A DNA stretch of 27,199 bases, taken from positions 4,040 to 31,238 of the forward strand of contig DKMK01000001.1 in the NCBI GenBank assembly GCA_002469545.1, read 5' to 3'. The position numbers were made by a program, and so were the translations under genes. Shown piece by piece: positions 15,348 to 23,124 of this stretch. Source of the stretch: Rhodobacterales bacterium UBA7416. Lineage in GTDB: Bacteria > Pseudomonadota > Alphaproteobacteria > Rhodobacterales > Rhodobacteraceae. Position 1 is the first letter of the stretch. Each line of letters begins with the position of its first letter. The notes under the pieces are model-generated. The model was not told where the DNA came from and ran no database searches. It worked only from the letters and a program-made list of their open reading frames with translations.

Positions 15348-16784
15348 ATGAAGTTCAAAATAAAATTTATGTCAATCTTGGCACCGCTTCTCGCCTTATC
15401 TGCGCCAGCGACTGCGGACGATGTTCTGTTAACTTCGAAGTCAGGTGGGCTCACTGTCAGTGGCACATTGTTGGCATTTGACGGCGACACTTACCAAGTT
15501 GAAACGGACTTGGGTCGCATTACAATTTCGGACAGCGATCTAACGTGCCAAGGCCGTGGATGCCCATCACCCAAAGATCGTTTGGATGTATTCTCGCTCA
15601 TTTCAACAGATCGTATCACTCGCGAAACTTTGCTGGCATTTTTGGACGCTTACGCCAAAGACAATCAAAAGCTGTTCACAAAAAAAGGCCCATTTTCAAA
15701 CCCAACAAGTGTAGAGCTTTCTCATCGCACCGAAGGGCTGGAATCCATCGTCTCTTTTAAATCTGATGTTATAAATTTGGGGTTTTCGGCAAATGAGACA
15801 GGTACCCCAATTGGATTTGATGCTGTTCAAATAATTTCTTCTTCATCGGCCCTAAAGGGCCGCATCGACACTGAAACGCTACGTCGGATATGGGATGGTA
15901 GTATTTCCAGCTGGAACGAACTCGGTGGCGCAGATCAGCCAATTCGCCTCATTTTACCCATTTTTGCGGGCGACCTGTTTTCCACCTTCGCGCGTTTCGA
16001 TGCTGATCTAAGCGCCGAGAACGTGTCGCCAAATGTGGAATATTTCCTGTCACCCGAAGCCATCATTCAGGCTGTGTCCCAATCGCCAGACACCATAGGT
16101 TTGATATATGAATCCCAGTCATCTGAATTGACAGTTGCGCTTGATTTAGGGTGTTCGATTACATCGGCGCCTTCTGACTTTGCAATTCAATCGTTGGAAT
16201 ATCCGCTCTCTTACCAAATCAGCATGAATAGCGATAACGCATTTGCACCACGTACGGCCAAAGAATTACAGGCCTATGCACAAACGCTAAACGCACAAAC
16301 CATATTTACCAAAGCAGGGTTAATTCCACTGGTCGGTCAACAAATCGAATCCAGCTATAAAGGGAAGCGTTTCGCCGACGCCATCGCCGCAGCCGACAAG
16401 GATGTTGGTTTGAAAGCGCTGCAAAGCTTCGCAGAATTTGCAAATACTGCAACACGCCTTGCAACTACGCTCTATTTTACCCCAGACGGCCGCGAACTTG
16501 ACGATATGTCGTTCAAGACATTACCAGCCCTGATTGCACATCTAAAGCTGCCAGAATACAGCGGGCGCACAATCCTTGCCGTTGGTTTTTCAGACTCCCA
16601 AGGCGGTGCAAATGCGAACCAGACTGTCTCACTTAGTCGTGCGCGAAATATCCAATCAGCACTGGGTCAAGAAGGTGTCTCGGTTGACGCGATCGGTTTC
16701 GGCGAAGTTGCCCCGATCGGATGCAATACATCCGATTATGGTCGAATGAAAAATCGCCGCGTCAAAATTTGGGTTCGTGACTAA
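15348..16784 (+). CDS. Periplasmic PstS-like/OmpA-domain protein
   Basis: A 478-residue exported protein of three parts. A signal peptide (cleavage near APATA, residue 23) is followed by a small beta-rich domain with a CQGRGCP cysteine pair (about 25-75). Next comes a phosphate-binding-protein-like domain (about 80-335) with LRRIWDGSISSWNELGGADQPIRL, matching the PstS G-I-W-E-GG-D-PI block. The C-terminal OmpA peptidoglycan-binding domain (about 365-478) has GFSDSQG, LSRARNIQSAL, GFGEVAPIGCN and a final RMKNRRVKIWV. The protein is probably anchored to the cell wall and binds an unknown ligand. The PstS Ser-Gly-Thr phosphate loop is replaced by Ala207-Gly-Asp, so ordinary phosphate binding is doubtful. 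The ribosome binding site sits in a hairpin. Its stop codon overlaps that of radC. Confidence 0.87.
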   Translation: MKFKIKFMSILAPLLALSAPATADDVLLTSKSGGLTVSGTLLAFDGDTYQVETDLGRITISDSDLTCQGRGCPSPKDRLDVFSLISTDRITRETLLAFLDAYAKDNQKLFTKKGPFSNPTSVELSHRTEGLESIVSFKSDVINLGFSANETGTPIGFDAVQIISSSSALKGRIDTETLRRIWDGSISSWNELGGADQPIRLILPIFAGDLFSTFARFDADLSAENVSPNVEYFLSPEAIIQAVSQSPDTIGLIYESQSSELTVALDLGCSITSAPSDFAIQSLEYPLSYQISMNSDNAFAPRTAKELQAYAQTLNAQTIFTKAGLIPLVGQQIESSYKGKRFADAIAAADKDVGLKALQSFAEFANTATRLATTLYFTPDGRELDDMSFKTLPALIAHLKLPEYSGRTILAVGFSDSQGGANANQTVSLSRARNIQSALGQEGVSVDAIGFGEVAPIGCNTSDYGRMKNRRVKIWVRD

Positions 16785-17527
16785 AGTAAATCCAAATCGT
16801 GAAAGCTGCTGACCTTGTTTTTTCCAATAATAACATGATCATGCAGCTTAATACTTAATGCAGCCAACGCGCGCTCAATACGCCCGGTCATTTCAATGTC
16901 AGCATTGCTGGGGCTCGGATCACCGGATGGGTGATTATGCACTAGTATCAACGAACTGGCATTTAGTTCTAATGCTCGCTTGGCCACCTCACGTGGATAA
17001 ACGGGCACATGATCCACTGTGCCTTTTTGTTGCTCTTCGTCTGCAATCAGAATGTTCTTTTTATCCAAAAATAGAACACGGAATTGCTCTGTTTCGCGAT
17101 AGGCCATACTTGTGGTGCAATAGGCGATCAATGCATCCCAAGACGATAAGACTTCGCGACCTATCACGCGCGCTCGTGCCAATCGATGCGCAGCTGCCTC
17201 AACAATTTTCATTTCTTGAATCACTGCCTGCCCCACACCTTTGACGGAAGCCAATCTGGCTGGGCTGGCGGAAATCGCATTGTTAAAGTCGCCGAATTCT
17301 TGGATCAGGCGATGCGCTAATGGTTTTACATCTTGGCGCGGGATCGCGCGAAACAAGATTAGTTCCAACAATTCGTAATCAGGAACCGCCGCCGCACCCC
17401 CATTCATAAATCGATGGCGCAGGCGTTTACGATGATCTTTTCGAAAATCTTCGATCTTTACAGGCCGGGTCGATGAAAAATCCAACAAGGGTTGTTCATG
17501 AAATGCGTTATGTGATTCATCCGTCAT
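16781..17527 (-). CDS. radC: RadC family JAB-domain protein
   Basis: A 248-residue RadC/YicR-type protein. The N-terminal helix-hairpin-helix region contains YELLELILFRAIPRQDVKPLA and SVKGVGQA. The C-terminal JAB/MPN domain has the metal motif HNHPSGDPSPSNAD with His197, His199 and Asp210, plus an upstream glutamate in EEQQKGTVDHVPVYPRE. The historical DNA-repair assignment is weak; the fold suggests a metal-dependent hydrolase whose substrate is unknown. I chose the ATG at 17527, which has TTGGGG just upstream; an in-frame GTG at 17542 would add five residues. It is the last gene of the sfsA-map-radC run and its stop codon overlaps that of the PstS/OmpA gene. Confidence 0.92.
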   Translation of the reverse strand: MTDESHNAFHEQPLLDFSSTRPVKIEDFRKDHRKRLRHRFMNGGAAAVPDYELLELILFRAIPRQDVKPLAHRLIQEFGDFNNAISASPARLASVKGVGQAVIQEMKIVEAAAHRLARARVIGREVLSSWDALIAYCTTSMAYRETEQFRVLFLDKKNILIADEEQQKGTVDHVPVYPREVAKRALELNASSLILVHNHPSGDPSPSNADIEMTGRIERALAALSIKLHDHVIIGKNKVSSFHDLDLL

Positions 17528-17562
17528 ACCCCAAGTTTGCACGCAACTTGGTTAATGGCGGG

Positions 17563-18369
17563 TTACCCCCAGGTGGGATGAAACTTACCAATCGCAGATT
17601 CTGTAAAAATCTCATACCCATCAGCAGTTACGCCAATGGAATGTTCAAACTGCGCAGACAAAGATTTGTCCTTAGTTACAGCAGTCCAATCATCGGCCAA
17701 AACCTTGGTATGTGGCTTGCCCAAGTTCACCATCGGTTCGATTGTGAAAAACATACCTTCTTCTAAAACGGGGCCCTGACCCCAACGCCCATAATGCACA
17801 ACATTTGGCGGCGAATGAAAAACGCGCCCCAAGCCATGCCCACAGAAATCGCGCACAACAGAACAGCGTTGCGCCTCGACGTAGGTTTGAATCGCCGCGC
17901 CAATATCGCCAAACGTATTACCAGGTTTCACTTGATCGATACCCAGCATCAACGCAGTATGCGTAATATCAATCAAACGCTCAGCTTTACGTGAAAGCGT
18001 GCCCGCCACATACATACGCGAGTTATCACCAAACCAGCCATCAAGAATGTTCGTCACATCAATGTTCAGGATATCACCATCCTTCAGACGCTTATCTGAA
18101 GGAATGCCGTGACAAACGACGTGATTCAGCGAAATACACGATGATTTAGGATACCCGCGATACCCCAATGTTGCGGGAACAGCGTTATGATCCAACATAA
18201 AATCATGGATTAATTTATCTAACGCATCCGTGGTAACACCCGGAACAACATGGGGTGTAATCATATCCAACGTCGCAGCCGCCAATGCGCCTGACTTGCG
18301 CATGCCTTCAAATTCTTCGGCACTGTGGATTGTAATGCCATCTGCGTTAAGGCGAGGTTGCGTTTGCAC
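17563..18369 (-). CDS. map: Methionine aminopeptidase, type I
   Basis: An essential dimetal peptidase that removes the initiator methionine from new proteins. The 268 residues align with E. coli Map throughout. The substrate-site His87 is in CHGIP. Metal ligands are Asp104 (NIDVT), Asp115 (GDNSR), His178 (GHGLG), Glu211 (TIEPM) and Glu242 (FEHS). There is no N-terminal zinc-finger extension and no type II insert. The typical I.I.. ...EGMRKSG start of the fold begins at residue 12, so the ATG at 18369 fits. It lies 31 bp after sfsA and about 35 bp before radC, on the same strand. Confidence 0.97.
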   Translation of the reverse strand: MQTQPRLNADGITIHSAEEFEGMRKSGALAAATLDMITPHVVPGVTTDALDKLIHDFMLDHNAVPATLGYRGYPKSSCISLNHVVCHGIPSDKRLKDGDILNIDVTNILDGWFGDNSRMYVAGTLSRKAERLIDITHTALMLGIDQVKPGNTFGDIGAAIQTYVEAQRCSVVRDFCGHGLGRVFHSPPNVVHYGRWGQGPVLEEGMFFTIEPMVNLGKPHTKVLADDWTAVTKDKSLSAQFEHSIGVTADGYEIFTESAIGKFHPTWG

Positions 18370-18400
18370 GTTGATATTCCTGATATTGTTTTGCCATCGA

Positions 18401-19111
18401 TTAAACAGAATTCACGGCATTTGCCAAGGGCAGTTGTTTTCCCAAAACGATACCTTTTGTATCAATCGTACATCCATAACAAACAACACGTACACCAGCA
18501 GCGCACGCAGCATCGAACGCTGCGCCATAATTTGGATCAATATCCCGTGCAACATCCACCTGTACTGCATCCGTACGTTGAACCAAAAATAGCACAATCG
18601 CAGAATGCCCAGCACGAACCATTTCAGCTAACTCAGCCATATGTTTGGCACCACGTGCGGTTTTGCTGTCTGGGAATTCAACCAAACCAGATTGACGCGA
18701 CAACGTCACTGACTTCACCTCTAGGTACAAATCAAGTTTACTCTTATCCGTCAGTAAAAAGTCAACGCGCGAACCTTCGCCATATTTCACCTCTGGCTTA
18801 AAATCACTGTATCCAAAATCCAAAACACTTGATTGCAATGCCTCTTTGACAATCTTGTTTGCCGCGCCTGTATCCACGCCAACCATTGCGCCATCTACTT
18901 CGATCAGTTTCCAAGAATACCTGAGCTTGCGCTTGGGATCGTCGTTTGGTTCGATCCAAACCGTGGCACCAACATCATTCATACCCATCATCGAACCAGG
19001 GTTTGCGACATGAGCCGTCACTTCGCAGCCATCTTCCAACGTGACGTCCGCCAAAAACCGTTTATACCTACGGATAAGTTTTGCCCGTATCAGGGGTTTT
19101 TCAAATTTCAT
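18401..19111 (-). CDS. sfsA: SfsA DNA/RNA nuclease family protein
   Basis: A 236-residue SfsA (sugar fermentation stimulation) protein, a family with an OB-fold N-terminus and a nuclease-like C-terminal domain. Diagnostic blocks are LIRAKLIRRYKRFLADV at residues 7-23, VTAHVANPGSMMG, VDTGAANKIV, and a PD-(D/E)XK-like stretch SRVDFLLTD followed by LEVKSVTL. It ends with FPDSKTARGAKHMAEL and FLVQR.D. The physiological role is poorly defined; in E. coli overproduction affects maltose genes. The frame is open upstream to 19225, but the family N-terminus (MKFEKPLIR) fixes the start at 19111. That leaves only 13 bp to the divergent CinA-type gene and no visible ribosome binding site. Confidence 0.95.
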   Translation of the reverse strand: MKFEKPLIRAKLIRRYKRFLADVTLEDGCEVTAHVANPGSMMGMNDVGATVWIEPNDDPKRKLRYSWKLIEVDGAMVGVDTGAANKIVKEALQSSVLDFGYSDFKPEVKYGEGSRVDFLLTDKSKLDLYLEVKSVTLSRQSGLVEFPDSKTARGAKHMAELAEMVRAGHSAIVLFLVQRTDAVQVDVARDIDPNYGAAFDAACAAGVRVVCYGCTIDTKGIVLGKQLPLANAVNSV

Positions 19112-19124
19112 AAAGGAAAGATAA

Positions 19125-19847
19125 ATGACCAATCCAACCGCCGCAATGATCGTTATTGGTGATGAAATCCTTTCGGGGCGTACACGCGACGCAAATATGT
19201 ACCATCTGGCGGGACAGCTGACCAATCACGGCATTACATTGGCAGAGGTCCGCGTTGTTGCAGATGACCCAGATGCAATCGTGGCCGCAATCAATGAGAC
19301 GCGCGGAAAATATACACATGTCTTTACATCGGGTGGCATCGGCCCGACCCATGATGACATTACTGCTGATTGCGTTGCAAATGCATTTGGTGTTGGCATA
19401 GACATACGCGATGATGCCCGCGCTGTATTAGCAACAAACTATGAAAACGGTGCTGCTGATTTAACCTCCGCACGCTTGCGCATGGCACGCATTCCTGACG
19501 GTGCTTTGTTGATTGACAACGCCATCTCCAAGGCGCCCGGATTCACAGTAGAAAACGTTCACGTCATGGCGGGTGTTCCCAATATTTTCGCATCAATGCT
19601 AGAATGGTTATTGCCACAACTGGCCAAGGGCGAAACCATCTTCAGCGCCACTGTCCGTGTTGATTGGCCAGAAAGCGCGATCGCTGATCCGCTTGGCATT
19701 ATCGCCAAAAAGTATCCTCAGCTTTCCGTCGGATCATACCCATTTTTCCAAGAGGGCGCATACGGTGCAAACCTTGTTGTTCGCGGAACAGACGCCGATG
19801 CAGTTGCAGCCGCTGAAGCGGACATAAAATCAGCTTTTGTCAAATGA
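19125..19847 (+). CDS. CinA N-terminal/MoCF-domain (molybdopterin-binding) protein
   Basis: A 240-residue protein made of the MoCF/MPT-binding domain as found at the N-terminus of CinA and of eukaryotic FAD synthase. Motifs are MIVIGDEILSGRTRDAN at residues 8-24, VFTSGGIGPTHDDIT at about 66-80, and the MAGVPNIF segment near residue 148. The C-terminal nicotinamide-nucleotide amidase domain of full CinA is missing, which is normal for this short class. It is usually annotated as competence/damage-inducible protein A, but the domain more likely acts on a nucleotide-type substrate. AAAGGA precedes the ATG. Its stop overlaps the next start (ATGA), so it is coupled to the acetyltransferase. Confidence 0.92.
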   Translation: MTNPTAAMIVIGDEILSGRTRDANMYHLAGQLTNHGITLAEVRVVADDPDAIVAAINETRGKYTHVFTSGGIGPTHDDITADCVANAFGVGIDIRDDARAVLATNYENGAADLTSARLRMARIPDGALLIDNAISKAPGFTVENVHVMAGVPNIFASMLEWLLPQLAKGETIFSATVRVDWPESAIADPLGIIAKKYPQLSVGSYPFFQEGAYGANLVVRGTDADAVAAAEADIKSAFVK

Positions 19848-20536
19848 GCCTACCGGATATTCACGCACTTTATGCTGCCACCGATACGACATGGCCCAGC
19901 GCATCCATTTCTGAAATTGGTGGATGGATAATTAAAGATGGCGCAGGTGGCGGCAAGCGTGTGTCGGCCGCAATTCAGATTGATCCAACGGCCAATATCG
20001 AAACCGCAGAAACGGCAATGCGCACAATTGGCCAAGATCAACTTTTTCAAATTCGCACTGGTGAAGAGCAACTGGATAGCCGTCTTCAAGAGCGCGGATA
20101 TCAATTGTTTGATCCCGTCGTTCTGTTGGTTGCACCCGTGGCTGATTTGCAAAAATTAAACTGTGATCAACTTACGACAACACCCAATGCAGACATGATA
20201 AAAATTTGGGCAGATGGCGGTATCGGCCCTTCGCGTTTGAACGTCATGGCCCGCGCCAACTGCCCCAAAGCATATATCCATTTCGACAACAAGGCGGTTG
20301 CATATGCCGCCATTCACAATGGCATCTGTATGGCTCATGCAGTTGAGGTATCTGAAGACCATCGCCGCCAAGGTCTGGGAAAACAAATCATGCACCGCGT
20401 GGCCGATTGGGCAAACCTGCAGGGCGCCGAGTTTTTGGCCGTAATTACGGTCATAGAAAACATCGCAGCACGAACATTGTATAAAAACCTTGGGATGTCA
20501 GAGGTCGGCAATTACCACTATCGTATCAAGCGCTAA
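19844..20536 (+). CDS. GNAT family N-acetyltransferase
   Basis: A 230-residue acetyltransferase. The C-terminal half is a GNAT domain: AYAAIHNGICMAHAVEVSEDHRRQ at about 147-170, with the acetyl-CoA loop RRQGLGKQIM, then FLAVITVIENIAARTLYKNLGM and a YHYRI end typical of motif B. The N-terminal half has an alpha/beta pattern but no motif I can identify, perhaps a degenerate second GNAT fold. The substrate is not predictable. It starts inside the stop codon of the CinA-type gene and its stop codon overlaps that of the convergent AI-2E permease gene. Confidence 0.87.
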   Translation: MSLPDIHALYAATDTTWPSASISEIGGWIIKDGAGGGKRVSAAIQIDPTANIETAETAMRTIGQDQLFQIRTGEEQLDSRLQERGYQLFDPVVLLVAPVADLQKLNCDQLTTTPNADMIKIWADGGIGPSRLNVMARANCPKAYIHFDNKAVAYAAIHNGICMAHAVEVSEDHRRQGLGKQIMHRVADWANLQGAEFLAVITVIENIAARTLYKNLGMSEVGNYHYRIKR

Positions 20537-21570
20537 ACATCACCGTCTGCGGATAACATTATCGCCAATGGTCGCGTGCCTTTGCTTGCTGCCAAGATAA
20601 TCATCAACACAGATGCCAACGGTACGGATAAAATCGCGCCGGGCAATCCCCACAGTGCTGTCCAAAACACCAACGCGACCAAAACCACAAAGCTGGATAG
20701 GTTTACAGATTTACCAATCATCATCGGCTCTAAGACATTGCCAACGAACGTTTGCACAGCCATCAACAAAGCCAACGCCAAAAGTGCCCATGACAGCGAT
20801 CCAAATTGTGCAAGCGCCAATACGACTGGAAACGCCACACCAACAGCCGACCCCACATAAGGAATATAGTTCAACAACCCAATCATCACTGCCCAGAACA
20901 ATGCGCTGTCGATATCCATCAACCACATAATCACAAATGATACTGCCGCAAGAATGATATTGATGAATGTCTTTACCGTAAGATAAACACCAATGCGTTT
21001 GTTTACCTCGGCCAAAACGCCCAATGCTTGATCAGCATCTTGTGGCAATGCTTTGATCGTTTTCTCGCGAAAATTACCAACCTCTGAAAACAAAAACCCA
21101 GCATATAGCATCGACATAAAGAGCACAGACCCAACGGATGAAATTGACCCAACTGTGCTCAACGCTAACTTTTGAAAATTCAGCTCATTGCGCCACTTAC
21201 TGATAACCTTGTCCAAACTAGGCATCGTATCCAAACCAAATTGCACAGCCAATCCATCCGCAATCAATTGCAGGTTCGCCTGATACAGCGGCAATTGCGA
21301 CAAGATATATTCGATGTTATTTGTGACCATCAGGGCAATTAGCAAAACAATCACAACAAATATCAGCAAAACCAACAGTCGGTGAACGAACAGCGGCAAC
21401 GGCCCCATTAATGGCCAACGGGCCACCGCGGTGGACGCAGTCGCCAAAATATAAACCGTCAAGATACCTAAAACGATCGGCAATAAAATTGCCTGTCCTA
21501 TGTACAACAGCCACACAACCATAATCGCAAAACCAGTTGCATAAAACAGCGTTGAAATACGCGTGTCCAT
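20533..21570 (-). CDS. AI-2E family transporter (PerM/TqsA-like membrane protein)
   Basis: A 345-residue inner-membrane protein of the AI-2E exporter-like family. Seven or eight hydrophobic segments can be seen, in the family arrangement of two or three at the N-terminus, a soluble helical stretch at about 95-155, then the rest. The conserved C-terminal blocks are GLLNYIPYVGSAVG and VGNVLEPMMIGKSVNLS, followed by FWTALWGLPGAILSVPL. Members transport different things, including AI-2 or Na+/H+, so the substrate is open. I use the ATG at 21570, which has GGGA upstream; a TTG at 21576 would add two residues. It follows the lipoprotein hydrolase by 26 bp and is probably in the same transcript. Confidence 0.92.
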   Translation of the reverse strand: MDTRISTLFYATGFAIMVVWLLYIGQAILLPIVLGILTVYILATASTAVARWPLMGPLPLFVHRLLVLLIFVVIVLLIALMVTNNIEYILSQLPLYQANLQLIADGLAVQFGLDTMPSLDKVISKWRNELNFQKLALSTVGSISSVGSVLFMSMLYAGFLFSEVGNFREKTIKALPQDADQALGVLAEVNKRIGVYLTVKTFINIILAAVSFVIMWLMDIDSALFWAVMIGLLNYIPYVGSAVGVAFPVVLALAQFGSLSWALLALALLMAVQTFVGNVLEPMMIGKSVNLSSFVVLVALVFWTALWGLPGAILSVPLASVLMIILAASKGTRPLAIMLSADGDV

Positions 21571-21596
21571 ATTCAATCCCAGATTAGTTACTCTTC

Positions 21597-22919
21597 CTAT
21601 CTACGCGGTGTCTTTAACGCTTTCCAGACCTGGAATGGATCAGGCTTCATGCGAACCAATGTTTTCTTACGATCTTTTGCCGCCACAGGCCCGCTGATGA
21701 TGCCTTTGAAGTCGTCCACAATTGAAACACTATCCCCAAAATACGTATGATTAAACATATTGGACTTTACATCCGTTGCGTCAATCATAACGACATTGTC
21801 CAGCGCAGCCAGCCCCTTTGACACATCGCCAATACGCGGCAATCCATTTACCGTATTAGACAATTGCAATGCCTTATCCTTGCTGGACGCATACAACGTG
21901 ATTGGGTTCGTTAAAAAATTAAATCTTGGCAACAACCGCTCTTTAAAGACACGTGCATCAATATCGGGTGCTGCCAAAATAACCTTTGTTATTTTCTTAG
22001 CGGCTTCCATGTCTTGGTTGGCTAGATCAATTAACCCATGGGATAAAATTCGCGTTCCCATCGAGTGCGCGATAATGATGATACGATCCGCTTCCTGCTT
22101 GGTTAAGTCATGCAAAAATTCTGTCATTTGCGTATATGAAATCTCTGCCAAGTTTGTGGCGTGCACATATCCCAACGCGCTGGTTTTGCTGGGCCAACTA
22201 AAGAAGAATAACGGTCCTGCAAAATCCAAATCATATTTCAACTGCCCAGCGCGCCGCGCCGCCTTTTCAAATGATGTGTTAAACCCGTGAACATACGCGA
22301 CGATTGTTTTTTCACCTGGCTTGGCCTTGGCTAATTCACCTTGAACCCGTGACATGACGGAGTCATAATTCGTATGAACCAAATCCTTTAAAACCACATA
22401 ACGTTTGTCATTGGTTGATCGCCCACCTAAAGCACCCTCTAGGCGGCCCTTTTTATGGCGTGGCGGAATAACAATCAGCGCACGTCCATAATGCAATGGG
22501 CCCGGTAGATCACCATAAATGTCTTCTGGAAACTTCGTTTGAATGGGTTGGCCGGTTGAATCCGCCAACAACTCACGGTTGGTGCCGTAATAAACAACAA
22601 CGGTCTCTTTGCTAGATGCTTCTTCTTCAACCGCTTGGTCAAATGCCAAATCACCCGTTATAATTTCATCTGCCAATTCCCCATCAAAAACAACAACCGC
22701 TTCTGCAACAATCGGTTCTGGTTCCACGATAACGACAGGATCTGGATCCGGTATGAATATTGGCTCTGGGTCTGGCATTACAGGCGGTGGCGGAAGAGGT
22801 GGTAGTAAAATATCAGCCGGCCCGTCCACGACAACCGGTTCATCGACCGGTGGCTCCCAGAACTCACAAGATGCTAATGTGAATACCCCTAAAACCAGTG
22901 CAAAAAACCTAATTTTCAT
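21597..22919 (-). CDS. Alpha/beta hydrolase lipoprotein (DUF900 family)
   Basis: A 440-residue predicted lipoprotein. The start at 22919 gives a short signal peptide with the lipobox LASC, lipidated Cys18. Residues 19 to about 105 form a long acidic, proline-rich tether (PPLPPPP, DPEP, EPEP repeats) likely to hold the enzyme away from the membrane. The DUF900 hydrolase domain starts at VVYYGTNREL. Its catalytic residues are probably Ser286 in IAHSMGT, Asp319 or Asp321 in APDIDARVF and His391 in MFNHTYFGDS. VHGFNTSF supplies the oxyanion region. The substrate is unknown. The frame continues upstream to 22955, but the extra 12 residues do not suit a lipoprotein signal. It faces the rimP operon across 205 bp. 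Confidence 0.88.
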   Translation of the reverse strand: MKIRFFALVLGVFTLASCEFWEPPVDEPVVVDGPADILLPPLPPPPVMPDPEPIFIPDPDPVVIVEPEPIVAEAVVVFDGELADEIITGDLAFDQAVEEEASSKETVVVYYGTNRELLADSTGQPIQTKFPEDIYGDLPGPLHYGRALIVIPPRHKKGRLEGALGGRSTNDKRYVVLKDLVHTNYDSVMSRVQGELAKAKPGEKTIVAYVHGFNTSFEKAARRAGQLKYDLDFAGPLFFFSWPSKTSALGYVHATNLAEISYTQMTEFLHDLTKQEADRIIIIAHSMGTRILSHGLIDLANQDMEAAKKITKVILAAPDIDARVFKERLLPRFNFLTNPITLYASSKDKALQLSNTVNGLPRIGDVSKGLAALDNVVMIDATDVKSNMFNHTYFGDSVSIVDDFKGIISGPVAAKDRKKTLVRMKPDPFQVWKALKTPRR

Positions 22920-23006
22920 AATAAAATACCAATTGTTTCCCCAATATCCAAACAATAGGCATCAATTATTGATTTGAGTCCAGCAAAAGCACTTTACCGA
23001 ATCCCC

Positions 23007-23035
23007 TTGCAGTTTCTCAAAATTGCCCCTATATC
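23007..23035 (+). promoter_or_regulatory. Promoter of the rimP-nusA-infB operon
   Basis: TTGCAG (23007-23012) and TATATC (23030-23035) are separated by exactly 17 bases, a good sigma-70 type promoter. Transcription would start near 23042, giving a leader of about 80 bases before the rimP ATG. The rest of the 205-bp gap upstream (22920-23006) shows nothing I can assign. Confidence 0.6.
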
Positions 23036-23090
23036 CCCCTTAACAGCGGAAAGATTGGCCTCCACCCCCAACCTTCCATCGGAAATTTCG

Positions 23091-23113
23091 ACGGGCCGTG
23101 TGCCCGTTTTTTT
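23091..23113 (+). terminator. Terminator hairpin in the rimP leader (putative attenuator)
   Basis: ACGGGC (23091-23096) pairs perfectly with GCCCGT (23102-23107) around a 5-base loop, followed at once by six more T's. This is a textbook intrinsic terminator. No plus-strand gene lies upstream for about 2.5 kb, and it is only 11 bases before the rimP start, inside the predicted leader. It therefore looks like an attenuator controlling rimP-nusA-ylxR-infB, possibly sensing NusA level. Confidence 0.8.
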
Positions 23114-23124
23114 ATGTGAGAAAC

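Noticed and set aside
19112..19225. Upstream extension of the sfsA frame by 38 residues
   Set aside because: It overlaps the divergent CinA-type gene and the SfsA family N-terminus begins exactly at the later methionine.
22609..22977. Ser/Gly/Thr-rich 122-codon frame on the plus strand
   Set aside because: It is the complement of the proline-rich tether of the lipoprotein hydrolase; its low complexity comes from that and it has no ribosome binding site.
23098..23124. GTG start for rimP at 23098
   Set aside because: It lies in the loop of the leader terminator and adds nine residues outside the RimP family.
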